Of a stretch of DNA of 5,009 bases, positions 1 to 5,009 are shown piece after piece. This DNA comes from an uncultured Oscillospiraceae bacterium (GTDB lineage: Bacteria; Bacillota; Clostridia; Oscillospirales; Oscillospiraceae), in assembly GCA_934659445.1 (NCBI GenBank), contig CAKUHV010000112.1:1-5009 (forward strand), written 5' to 3'. Numbering within the stretch: the first letter of the stretch is position 1; each line of letters opens with the position of its first letter. The position numbers and the translations under genes were made by a program. The notes beneath the pieces are model-generated. The model was not told the origin of the DNA. It ran no database searches and saw only the letters and a program-made list of their open reading frames with translations.

Positions 1-1
1 G

Positions 2-160
2 CTGGCGATGGAACGCAGTCCTATCAAGGACGTGGAGATCAAGGTGCTGCTGAAAGCGGCCCTGACCGACGAGATCAATAGCCGCGAGGTCTATATGAAG
101 GGCATCGACCACAGCTACTATTACGAGGGATATACCACGTTCAAGGCGGAAGAATTGTAA
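2..160 (+). CDS. 3' end of an unrecognised upstream gene (partial)
   Basis: An open frame runs from the left edge to a TAA at 158-160 and gives 52 residues ending in KAEEL. The C-terminal part is rich in charged and aromatic residues (IDHSYYYEGYTTF). I see no membrane segment or catalytic motif, and I do not recognise the family. Codon choice is GC-rich with the same flavour as the cas genes, which supports real coding. An in-frame ATG lies at 8-10, but no ribosome binding site is visible in the few bases before it, so the true start is probably left of the window. The gene is on the same strand as the cas operon and is separated from it by 172 bp with its own promoter, so it is probably not part of the operon. 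No terminator is obvious directly after its stop. Moderately sure it is a gene; function unknown. Confidence 0.6.
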   Translation: MAMERSPIKDVEIKVLLKAALTDEINSREVYMKGIDHSYYYEGYTTFKAEEL

Positions 161-214
161 ATGGAGTGCAGCAGTTGAGCATCAAATAAATTTGTATATT
201 TAAACCTATTTCTG

Positions 215-243
215 TTGACTTTATCTGACGCTTTATGTATTAT
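215..243 (+). promoter_or_regulatory. Sigma-A-type promoter of the cas operon
   Basis: TTGACT at 215-220 and TATTAT at 238-243 are separated by exactly 17 bp, each one base from the TTGACA/TATAAT consensus. A TG lies directly before the -10 box. The stretch just upstream (about 181-214) is strongly AT-rich, as an UP-like region would be, and contrasts with the GC-rich coding DNA. Transcription would be expected to start near A250-A251, giving a leader of about 82 nt before the cas3 ATG. It is the only good promoter match I see between the upstream gene and cas3. The match is read from the sequence; activity is inferred. Confidence 0.75.
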
Positions 244-255
244 ATAGACAAGGTT

Positions 256-290
256 CAGGGCTGAACTTCGGCCCCAAGCGATCAGCTCTG
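256..290 (+). promoter_or_regulatory. Candidate antiterminator and competing hairpin in the cas leader
   Basis: The 9-mer CAGGGCTGA occurs twice in the leader, at 256-264 and 298-306. The second copy is part of the 3' arm of the terminator hairpin. The first copy can therefore pair with the terminator's 5' arm (TCAGCTCTG, 282-290) in nine pairs, one of them G-U, which would prevent the terminator. A third, smaller hairpin pairs GGGCTG (258-263) with CGGCCC (269-274) around a 5-nt loop and would sequester the first copy, acting as an anti-antiterminator. Bases 253-266 also form a near-perfect palindrome (GTTCAG, GG, CTGAAC), which could alternatively be a protein-binding site. The pairings are read directly; the switching role is inferred and the trigger is unknown. 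Confidence 0.45.
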
Positions 291-317
291 TGATATACAG
301 GGCTGATTTTGCTTTTT
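281..317 (+). terminator. Intrinsic terminator (attenuator) between promoter and cas3
   Basis: ATCAGCTCTGT (281-291) pairs with ACAGGGCTGAT (297-307) in an 11-bp stem with one G-U pair and a 5-nt loop (GATAT). A T-rich run follows (TTTTGCTTTTT, 307-317). The run is interrupted by GC, which may weaken termination. There is no T-run on the other strand, so it acts only on rightward transcription. It lies about 60 nt downstream of the predicted transcription start and ends one base before the cas3 ribosome binding site, so it sits inside the cas leader. The simpler alternative is a terminator of the upstream gene, but with no room for a promoter between 317 and 333 the cas transcript must still read through it. 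Confidence 0.6.
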
Positions 318-324
318 AAGGAGG
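318..324 (+). promoter_or_regulatory. cas3 ribosome binding site
   Basis: AAGGAGG lies 8 nt before the ATG at 333, an ideal Shine-Dalgarno. It decides the start of cas3: the frame is also open from a TTG at 309, but that codon lies in the terminator hairpin and U-tract and has no ribosome binding site. The site directly abuts the terminator's T-run, so leader folding could also affect translation. Confidence 0.85.
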
Positions 325-332
325 GGTGCTGG

Positions 333-2492
333 ATGACATATTACGCCCACATCTCCGCGGACGGCCTGCGCCGCCAGACTGTGGCGGCGCATTTGGAGGG
401 GACAGCATCGCTGTGCCGGGAATTTGCGGCGGCCTTTGACGCCGGGGAATACGGCGAACTGGCAGGCCTGGCCCATGACCTGGGAAATTGCACAGAGGGA
501 TTTGAGGACCGGCTGCTGCGCGGCGGAGCGAAAGTAGACCACGCCACAGCCGGAGCATTGTTCTGTGATAAACGGAATTCTTTTGCGGCGGTGTGCGTTG
601 CGGGACACCACACCGGACTGCCGGATGTTGGCAACTGGAAAGTGGACCGCCCATCGGACAGCACTTTCTGCGGAAAGATGAAGCGGGGAACGGAGAGGCA
701 TGATCTGGAGCAGTGCGGCGAGAGCGGCGTTGCCTTTCCGCCGCTGTCCCGGCCCGTTCCGCCGATCAAAAGCAATTTACAGGCATCCTTCTGGACACGG
801 ATGCTCTATTCCTGCCTGGTGGACGCGGATTTTCTGGATACGGAAGCATTTATGAATGGAGACCGTGGCCGGGGCGGGTACGATGAGATGGAAACGCTTC
901 TATCCCGGCTGGAAACCCATATCACGCCGTGGCAGAATCCGAAGACGGAGCTAAACCGTCTGCGCTGCAAGATTCTGAATACCTGTTTGGATGCTGGAAA
1001 CAAGCCCAAGGGCATATACACCCTGACGGTCCCCACAGGCAGTGGGAAAACCGTGGCGTCCCTGGCCTTTGCCCTGCGCCACGCCGTGGCCCACGGGATG
1101 CGTCGGGTAGTCTATGTCATCCCCTACACCTCCATCATCGAGCAGAACGCCCAGGTATTCCGGGACATTCTGGGGGACGGCAATGTGCTGGAACATCACG
1201 CCAACGTGACCTTCGACCTCTCTGACGGTGCGCCGCCGGGGGAGGTGCGCCGGGCCTTGGCCACGGAGAACTGGGACATGCCAGTGGTGGTGACCACGGC
1301 GGTGCAGCTGTTTGAATCCATCTATGCCAGCCGTTCCTCCAAGTGCCGGAAGCTCCATAATCTGGCCAACAGCGTTATTATTTTCGACGAGGCCCAGATG
1401 CTGCCCTTGGCTCATCTGAAGCCCTGCGTGGCTGCCATGGCCTCGCTGGCGGAGCAGTTTCATTCCACGGTGGTACTGTGTACCGCAACCATGCCCTCCC
1501 TGGATGATCTGTTGCGTGCCTATGCCCCCAGCTGCCCGGTGGCAGAGCTGTGCCCCCAGACAGCAGCGCTGTATGACAAGTTCCGCCGGGTACGCTTTCA
1601 TCAAGCGGGAACACTGACAGACGAGACCCTGTCAGAGGAACTCAGCGGGCGGAAACAGGTGCTATGCATTGTCAACAGCCGTAAGGCAGCCCAAGCGGTT
1701 TTCGCCCGGCTGCCCAAGGAGGGCAGCTTTCACCTCTCCACGCTGATGATCCCGGCCCAGCGTCAGGCCATGCTGGACGAGATCCGGCGGAGGCTGGCGG
1801 GTGGTATGCTGTGCCGCGTGGTATCGACCTCGCTCATCGAAGCGGGCGTAGACGTAGATTTCCCGGCAGTGTACCGGGAGCTGGCGGGGCTGGATTCCGT
1901 ACTGCAGGCGGCGGGCCGCTGCAACCGGGAGGGGAAACGTCCGGCAGATGAAAGCATCGTGACCGTTTTTGAGCGGACGGAGCTGCCGCCAGTGCTATTT
2001 CGCACGGCGATCGGTGCATCGCGTGAAGCGCTGGCTGGAGACCGTGACCCCGGCGCGCTGGAGACGATGGCGCGTTATTTCAGCAGTCTGAGGGATCTGA
2101 CCGGCAGCGCCATTGACAAGCAGGGCGTGGTGGATACCTTTGAACGGGGCATCGCCGGCTGCGGTCTGCCCTTCCGCACTGTGGCGGAAAATTTCCATCT
2201 CATCGACCAGAATACCCATACTGTTTACATTCCCTATGGTGAAGGAGAGAAATTGATCGGGCAGCTGCAAGCCGAAGGCGGTACCAAGGCGCTATACCGG
2301 AAGCTGGGGCGCTATGCGGTCTCCGTATATGACCAGCACTTTCAGACCCTGTATGCCGCCGGGGCCCTGTTGACAGCCCAGGAGGTTCCAGCTCTGGACC
2401 CGGACAGCGCCGTTCTGAGTGATATGACGCTATACAGCGAGATCATGGGCCTTTCCCTGGAACCAGAGACTGGAAAGGCGGAATTTATCTGA
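333..2492 (+). CDS. cas3: Cas3, HD nuclease-helicase of type I-C CRISPR-Cas
   Basis: The protein has 719 residues, about the usual size for a fused I-C Cas3. It is recruited by the DNA-bound Cascade, nicks the displaced strand with its HD domain, and unwinds and degrades DNA using ATP. The N-terminal HD domain (about 1-200) shows the expected metal ligands: H20, H48-D49 in HDLGN, H70 in KVDHATAGA, H92-H93 in GHHTGLPD, and D164/D166 in SCLVDADF. The SF2 helicase part shows Walker A TGSGKT (235-240, K239), DEAQ (352-355), the SAT-like motif TAT (384-386), motif V in STSLIEAGVDVDF (498-510) and motif VI QAAGRCNR (525-532, R529/R532). The remainder (about 590-719) matches a Cas3 C-terminal domain, including PFRTVAENFHLID. 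One oddity is Asn52 where HDxGK normally has Lys. The frame is intact. It is the first gene of the operon, 32 nt before cas5c. Confidence 0.96.
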   Translation: MTYYAHISADGLRRQTVAAHLEGTASLCREFAAAFDAGEYGELAGLAHDLGNCTEGFEDRLLRGGAKVDHATAGALFCDKRNSFAAVCVAGHHTGLPDVGNWKVDRPSDSTFCGKMKRGTERHDLEQCGESGVAFPPLSRPVPPIKSNLQASFWTRMLYSCLVDADFLDTEAFMNGDRGRGGYDEMETLLSRLETHITPWQNPKTELNRLRCKILNTCLDAGNKPKGIYTLTVPTGSGKTVASLAFALRHAVAHGMRRVVYVIPYTSIIEQNAQVFRDILGDGNVLEHHANVTFDLSDGAPPGEVRRALATENWDMPVVVTTAVQLFESIYASRSSKCRKLHNLANSVIIFDEAQMLPLAHLKPCVAAMASLAEQFHSTVVLCTATMPSLDDLLRAYAPSCPVAELCPQTAALYDKFRRVRFHQAGTLTDETLSEELSGRKQVLCIVNSRKAAQAVFARLPKEGSFHLSTLMIPAQRQAMLDEIRRRLAGGMLCRVVSTSLIEAGVDVDFPAVYRELAGLDSVLQAAGRCNREGKRPADESIVTVFERTELPPVLFRTAIGASREALAGDRDPGALETMARYFSSLRDLTGSAIDKQGVVDTFERGIAGCGLPFRTVAENFHLIDQNTHTVYIPYGEGEKLIGQLQAEGGTKALYRKLGRYAVSVYDQHFQTLYAAGALLTAQEVPALDPDSAVLSDMTLYSEIMGLSLEPETGKAEFI

Positions 2493-2524
2493 AAAACAAG
2501 AATACGATCGAAAGGAGTGATCCG

Positions 2525-3187
2525 ATGGCGATACAAGTAGAGGTCTGGGGCGAGTACGCATGTTTCACCCGGCCTGAAATGAAAACCGAGAGAGTCAGCT
2601 ATGATGTAATGACCCCATCAGCGGCCCGGGGGCTGCTCGAGAGTATCTACTGGCACCCTGGCCTGAAATGGGTGATTGATCGTATCCATGTGTGCGCGCC
2701 CATCCGCTTCACCAACATCCGCCGCAACGAGGTGAAGGACACCATCAGCGCCCACAGGGTAAAAACGGTGATGGAGCGGGGGAGCGGCGAGCTGTATCTG
2801 GCCGCGCCGGAGAGCATCCAGCAGCGGGCTGCCATGGTGCTGCGGGATGTGCATTATGTGATCGACGCGCACTTTGACATGACGGAAAAAGCAGCCACTG
2901 GCGACAATCCCGGCAAATTTCAGGACATCATCAAGCGACGGCTGGAACGTGGGCAGTGCTACAGCATGCCCTACCTCGGTACGAGGGAGTTTCCCGCGCA
3001 CTTCCGGCATTGCACTAAGCTGCCGCCCTGCCCCGAGGAGTTGAAAGGCACGCGGGATCTGGGCTGGATGCTCTGGGACATGGATTACAGCGATCCAGCG
3101 GACATCACGCCCAGATTTTTCCGGGCCAGTCTGGTAGACGGCGTGATGACCGTCCCGCCCTTGAACAGCAGGGAGGTGAGGGGATGA
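2525..3187 (+). CDS. cas5c: Cas5c (Cas5d), crRNA-processing Cascade subunit
   Basis: This is a 220-residue protein, normal for the family. In type I-C there is no Cas6: Cas5c cuts pre-crRNA at the base of the repeat hairpin and stays bound to the 5' handle as a Cascade subunit. Typical features are the N-terminal ferredoxin-like strand VEVWGEYACFTRPEMKTER (5-23), the conserved segment TPSAARGLLESIYWHP (30-45), FTNIRRNEVKD (62-72), the block DNPGKFQDIIKRRLERGQC (127-145) and PYLGTREFPAHF (149-160). Work on Bacillus halodurans Cas5d assigns catalysis to a Tyr, Lys and His (Y46, K116, H117). Y42 and H116 are the likely equivalents of the Tyr and His; the Lys equivalent is not obvious, as residue 115 is Ala. 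AAAGGAG (2511-2517) lies 7 nt before the ATG. The TGA stop overlaps the cas8c ATG as ATGA (3184-3187), implying coupled translation. Confidence 0.95.
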   Translation: MAIQVEVWGEYACFTRPEMKTERVSYDVMTPSAARGLLESIYWHPGLKWVIDRIHVCAPIRFTNIRRNEVKDTISAHRVKTVMERGSGELYLAAPESIQQRAAMVLRDVHYVIDAHFDMTEKAATGDNPGKFQDIIKRRLERGQCYSMPYLGTREFPAHFRHCTKLPPCPEELKGTRDLGWMLWDMDYSDPADITPRFFRASLVDGVMTVPPLNSREVRG

Positions 3188-4923
3188 TCTTACAGGCATT
3201 AACCCGGTATTACGAGGATCTGCTGAGCCGGGGAGAGATCGACGCCCCCGGCTGGACCCCCGCGAAGATCAGCTATGCCCTTTGCCTGGACGGAGAGGGA
3301 CAGCTGACACAGGTCATTCCCACTATGGAGGAAGTGACCAAGGGCAAGAAAACCGTTTTACAGCCCCAGGTGTTTCCCCTTCCAGCGGCGGTAAAGCGCG
3401 CTTCTAACATTGCATCCAACTTTCTTTGGGACAACTCCGCCTATCTTCTGGGGGTGGACCAGAAGGGGAAGCCGGATCGAAGCTTTAAATGCTTCAATGA
3501 AGCGGCTGCACTGCATCATAAAATCTTAGATGGAACAGAATCTGCATGTGCCCGGGCGATCCTGGCATTTTTCGATACCTGGCAGCCGGAGCACGCGGCG
3601 GAGTATCCTGTCCTGGCCGGACAGTTTGAGGAAGTGACCGCCGGAGCTAACCTGCTGTTCCGGGTGGACGGCTGCTATCCCCAGAAGGATGCCGCCATCC
3701 GGGAAGCATGGCAGAAATACCGGGAGAGCAGTGACCCGGACGCGGTGCGGATGCAGTGCCTGGTGACCGGACGGGAGGATGAGATCACGGCCACCCACCC
3801 GGCCATCAAGGGAGTCCGGGATGCCCAGTCCAGCGGCGCTGCGCTGGTGTCATTCAATGCCCTGGCCTTCTGCTCCTATGGCCGGGAGCAGAACTACAAC
3901 GCCCCGGTGGGAAAATACGCTGCCTTTGCTTACACCGCCGCATTGAACCACCTGCTGGCGGACCGGAACAACGTGCAGCTCATCGGCGACACCACGGTGG
4001 TCTGCTGGGCAGAGGGGGCGGACCCGGCCTACCAGAGCTTTGCAATGACGGCCTGCTTCGGCGCGGAGACCGGTCTGTCGGACGATGACCTCCGGGCGGC
4101 CCTCAAGCGTTTGGCGGACGGCCTGCCCTGTGACGACCTGGGCATCGATCCGGAGCGCCCCTTCTACATTCTGGGTCTGGCCCCCAACGCGGCCCGACTA
4201 TCTGTGCGCTTCTTCCTGCGCAACAGCTTCGGTGCTTTGATGAAGCATGTGAACGACCACTATGAGCGCATGGAGATCGTGCGGCCCGCCTACAAAAAAT
4301 TCAGCTATCTTCCGTTGTGGGCGATGCTGCAGGAGACGGTGAACCTCAATTCCCGCGATAAATCGCCCTCCCCGGCGATGGCAGGGGCAGCGGCCCGCGC
4401 CGTGTTTTCTGGCGGACGCTATCCCGCCTCGCTGCTCGAGGCCGTGATGCTCCGTATCCGTGCAGAGCGGAACATCACTTGGGGGCGCGCCGCCATTATC
4501 AAAGCGTATTATCTGAAAAACCCACACAAAGACTGTCCGGAGGAGGTTTTGACCATGAGTCTGAACGAAGCGAGTACCAATCCGGCCTATACGCTTGGCC
4601 GCCTGTTTTCGATCTATGAGGCAGTACAGCAGGCCGCAAATCCCGGCATCAACGCAACCATCAAGGATAAGTATTTCAACTCCGCGGCGGCGATGCCGTC
4701 CAGTATCTTTCCGGTGCTGAACAACCTCTATCAAAAGCATCTGCGCAAGCTTGAGCAGGGCCAGCGTGTTTATTACGATAAGCAGGTCAGCGCGCTCAAG
4801 GGCGTTCTCGGCACGGAGTTTCCCGTGCGCATGACGCTGGCCCAGCAGGGCTCGTTCGACCTTGGCTACTATCATCAGACACAAAAACGCTACACGAAGA
4901 AGGGAGAAAATGAAAATGTCTGA
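3184..4923 (+). CDS. cas8c: Cas8c (Csd1), large subunit of type I-C Cascade
   Basis: This is a 579-residue protein of usual length for Csd1/Cas8c. In the family it recognises the PAM, helps open the target DNA, and provides the docking surface for Cas3. Recognisable Csd1 blocks are the N-terminus [27 protein letters not shown] near residues 76-90, CLVTG (192-196) followed by HPAIKGV (205-211), [12 protein letters not shown] (214-225), [12 protein letters not shown] (231-242), [12 protein letters not shown] (267-278) and [17 protein letters not shown] (328-344). The C-terminal section (458-579, ending in [13 protein letters not shown]) is the helical small-subunit-like part and also appears to be made separately as Cas11c. 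GGAGGTG (3172-3178) lies 5 nt before the ATG within the end of cas5c, and the 4-nt ATGA overlap suggests re-initiation. Its end overlaps cas7c. The frame is intact, with no unusual truncation. Confidence 0.95.
   Translation: MILQALTRYYEDLLSRGEIDAPGWTPAKISYALCLDGEGQLTQVIPTMEEVTKGKKTVLQPQVFPLPAAVKRASNIASNFLWDNSAYLLGVDQKGKPDRSFKCFNEAAALHHKILDGTESACARAILAFFDTWQPEHAAEYPVLAGQFEEVTAGANLLFRVDGCYPQKDAAIREAWQKYRESSDPDAVRMQCLVTGREDEITATHPAIKGVRDAQSSGAALVSFNALAFCSYGREQNYNAPVGKYAAFAYTAALNHLLADRNNVQLIGDTTVVCWAEGADPAYQSFAMTACFGAETGLSDDDLRAALKRLADGLPCDDLGIDPERPFYILGLAPNAARLSVRFFLRNSFGALMKHVNDHYERMEIVRPAYKKFSYLPLWAMLQETVNLNSRDKSPSPAMAGAAARAVFSGGRYPASLLEAVMLRIRAERNITWGRAAIIKAYYLKNPHKDCPEEVLTMSLNEASTNPAYTLGRLFSIYEAVQQAANPGINATIKDKYFNSAAAMPSSIFPVLNNLYQKHLRKLEQGQRVYYDKQVSALKGVLGTEFPVRMTLAQQGSFDLGYYHQTQKRYTKKGENENV
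4539..4546 (+). promoter_or_regulatory. Internal ribosome binding site for cas11c inside cas8c
   Basis: GGAGGAGG (4539-4546) lies 8 nt before an ATG at 4555 that is in frame with cas8c. It is as strong as, or stronger than, the sites before the annotated starts in this window. Within Cas8c it encodes part of the PEEV segment. Its position about 120 codons before the cas8c stop is where type I-C systems start Cas11c. Confidence 0.8.
4555..4923 (+). CDS. cas11c: Cas11c, small Cascade subunit from an internal start within cas8c
   Basis: Starting at the in-frame ATG at 4555 (Met458 of Cas8c) and sharing its stop, this gives a 122-residue protein beginning MSLNEAST. In type I-C systems the small subunit is known to be translated independently from the 3' end of cas8c. 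It lines the belly of Cascade and stabilises the non-target strand and R-loop. The sequence fits: it looks largely helical and basic ([16 protein letters not shown]) and contains the family blocks [27 protein letters not shown] and GYYHQTQ. The evidence for separate translation is the GGAGGAGG site 8 nt upstream. The product is a separate copy of residues 458-579 of Cas8c, so the region codes once but would be used twice. Function is from family knowledge; the start is inferred from the signal. Confidence 0.8.
   Translation: MSLNEASTNPAYTLGRLFSIYEAVQQAANPGINATIKDKYFNSAAAMPSSIFPVLNNLYQKHLRKLEQGQRVYYDKQVSALKGVLGTEFPVRMTLAQQGSFDLGYYHQTQKRYTKKGENENV
4901..4906 (+). promoter_or_regulatory. cas7c ribosome binding site (decides the start)
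   Basis: AGGGAG lies within the last codons of cas8c. Two in-frame ATGs follow, at 4910 (3 nt away, too close) and 4916 (9 nt away, good spacing). The spacing favours 4916. Confidence 0.6.
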
Positions 4924-5009
4924 ACCCATCAAAAACCGTTATGAATTTGTGGTGCTGTTCGATGTAGAAAACGGCAATCCCAACGGCGATCCCGACGCGG
5001 GCAATATGC
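4916..5009 (+). CDS. cas7c: Cas7c (Csd2), Cascade backbone subunit, 5' end only
   Basis: The first 31 codons are visible before the window ends. They read [11 protein letters not shown], then [20 protein letters not shown]. The NGNPNGDPD segment is a hallmark of the Csd2/Cas7 N-terminus, where the first strand of the RRM-like fold runs into a loop of the crRNA-binding surface. Multiple copies of Cas7c coat the spacer part of the crRNA in Cascade. The start at 4916 overlaps cas8c by 8 nt, pointing to coupled translation, as needed for a subunit made in excess. A start at 4910 would add Met-Lys and is less well spaced from the ribosome binding site. The full protein should be near 280-300 residues; the rest is outside the window. 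Confidence 0.93.
   Translation, partial: MSEPIKNRYEFVVLFDVENGNPNGDPDAGNM

Noticed and set aside
175..200. A second promoter using TTGAGC (175-180) and TATATT (195-200).
   Set aside because: The spacing is only 14 bp and the -35 match is poorer. The 215-243 pair with 17-bp spacing is far better.
187..202. AT-rich inverted repeat TAAAT / ATTTA with a 6-nt spacer just upstream of the -35 box.
   Set aside because: Short A/T-only inverted repeats arise by chance in such DNA. It could be an operator or UP-like DNA, but the evidence is too weak to annotate.
290..319. A nine-codon leader ORF (GTG at 290 to TAA at 317-319) running through the terminator's 3' arm and ending on the cas3 ribosome binding site.
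   Set aside because: It is positioned like a leader peptide, but there is no Shine-Dalgarno before the GTG and the start lies inside the hairpin stem. Nothing supports translation.
309..332. An upstream TTG start for cas3 at 309 adding eight residues.
   Set aside because: The added codons are the terminator T-run and the ribosome binding site itself. The ATG at 333 has AAGGAGG at ideal spacing, and Cas3 proteins typically begin close to the YYAH segment.
161..332. A CRISPR repeat, degenerate repeat or CRISPR-regulating RNA in the intergenic region.
   Set aside because: I find no type I-C repeat-like sequence, such as a GC-rich hairpin followed by GTGGATTGAAA, on either strand, and no repeated 30-mer units.
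951..1604. A 217-codon open frame on the minus strand within cas3, and the similar long antisense frame at 4198-4932 over cas8c/cas11c.
   Set aside because: Both are shadows of strongly supported genes in GC-rich DNA. Their translations are His/Arg/Gly-rich or lack family motifs, and the sense frames carry complete Cas motifs.

Overview
This window holds the 5' half of a type I-C (formerly Dvulg) CRISPR-Cas operon, all on the + strand. The order is cas3, cas5c, cas8c and the start of cas7c, the canonical I-C order. Cas4, cas1, cas2 and the CRISPR array would be expected beyond the right edge; none of them is visible here. The coding DNA is GC-rich, the ribosome binding sites are strong and purine-rich (AAGGAGG type), and the promoter lies in a short AT-rich island. 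Together these suggest a high-GC Bacillota, such as a gut Clostridia/Oscillospirales-like organism. The lineage is an inference from composition and signals only.

Layout. Bases 2-160 are the last 52 codons of an upstream gene that I do not recognise. Bases 161-332 are intergenic. They contain a near-consensus sigma-A promoter (TTGACT, 17 bp, TATTAT; 215-243), then a leader of about 80 nt. The leader can fold into an intrinsic terminator (281-317) or, alternatively, into a competing antiterminator made from an upstream copy of the same 9-mer (CAGGGCTGA at 256-264 and 298-306). The cas3 ribosome binding site follows the U-tract directly, so every transcript from this promoter must pass the terminator to reach the operon. 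Bases 333-2492 encode Cas3 (HD nuclease plus SF2 helicase), 2525-3187 Cas5c, 3184-4923 Cas8c, and 4916 to the edge Cas7c.

How the genes work together. Cas5c is expected to cut pre-crRNA and hold the crRNA 5' handle. Cas7c forms the backbone along the spacer, and Cas8c is the large, PAM-recognising subunit. Cas11c is the small subunit, apparently translated from an internal start at 4555 inside cas8c behind a textbook Shine-Dalgarno. Cas3 is then recruited to degrade the target. The genes are tightly packed: a 32 nt gap cas3-cas5c, a 4 nt ATGA overlap cas5c-cas8c, and an 8 nt overlap cas8c-cas7c, consistent with a single translationally coupled transcript.

The two observations most worth a second look are the possible transcription attenuator in the cas leader and the internal cas11c gene. 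The first appears unusual for a cas operon; the second is known for the subtype and is clearly visible here.
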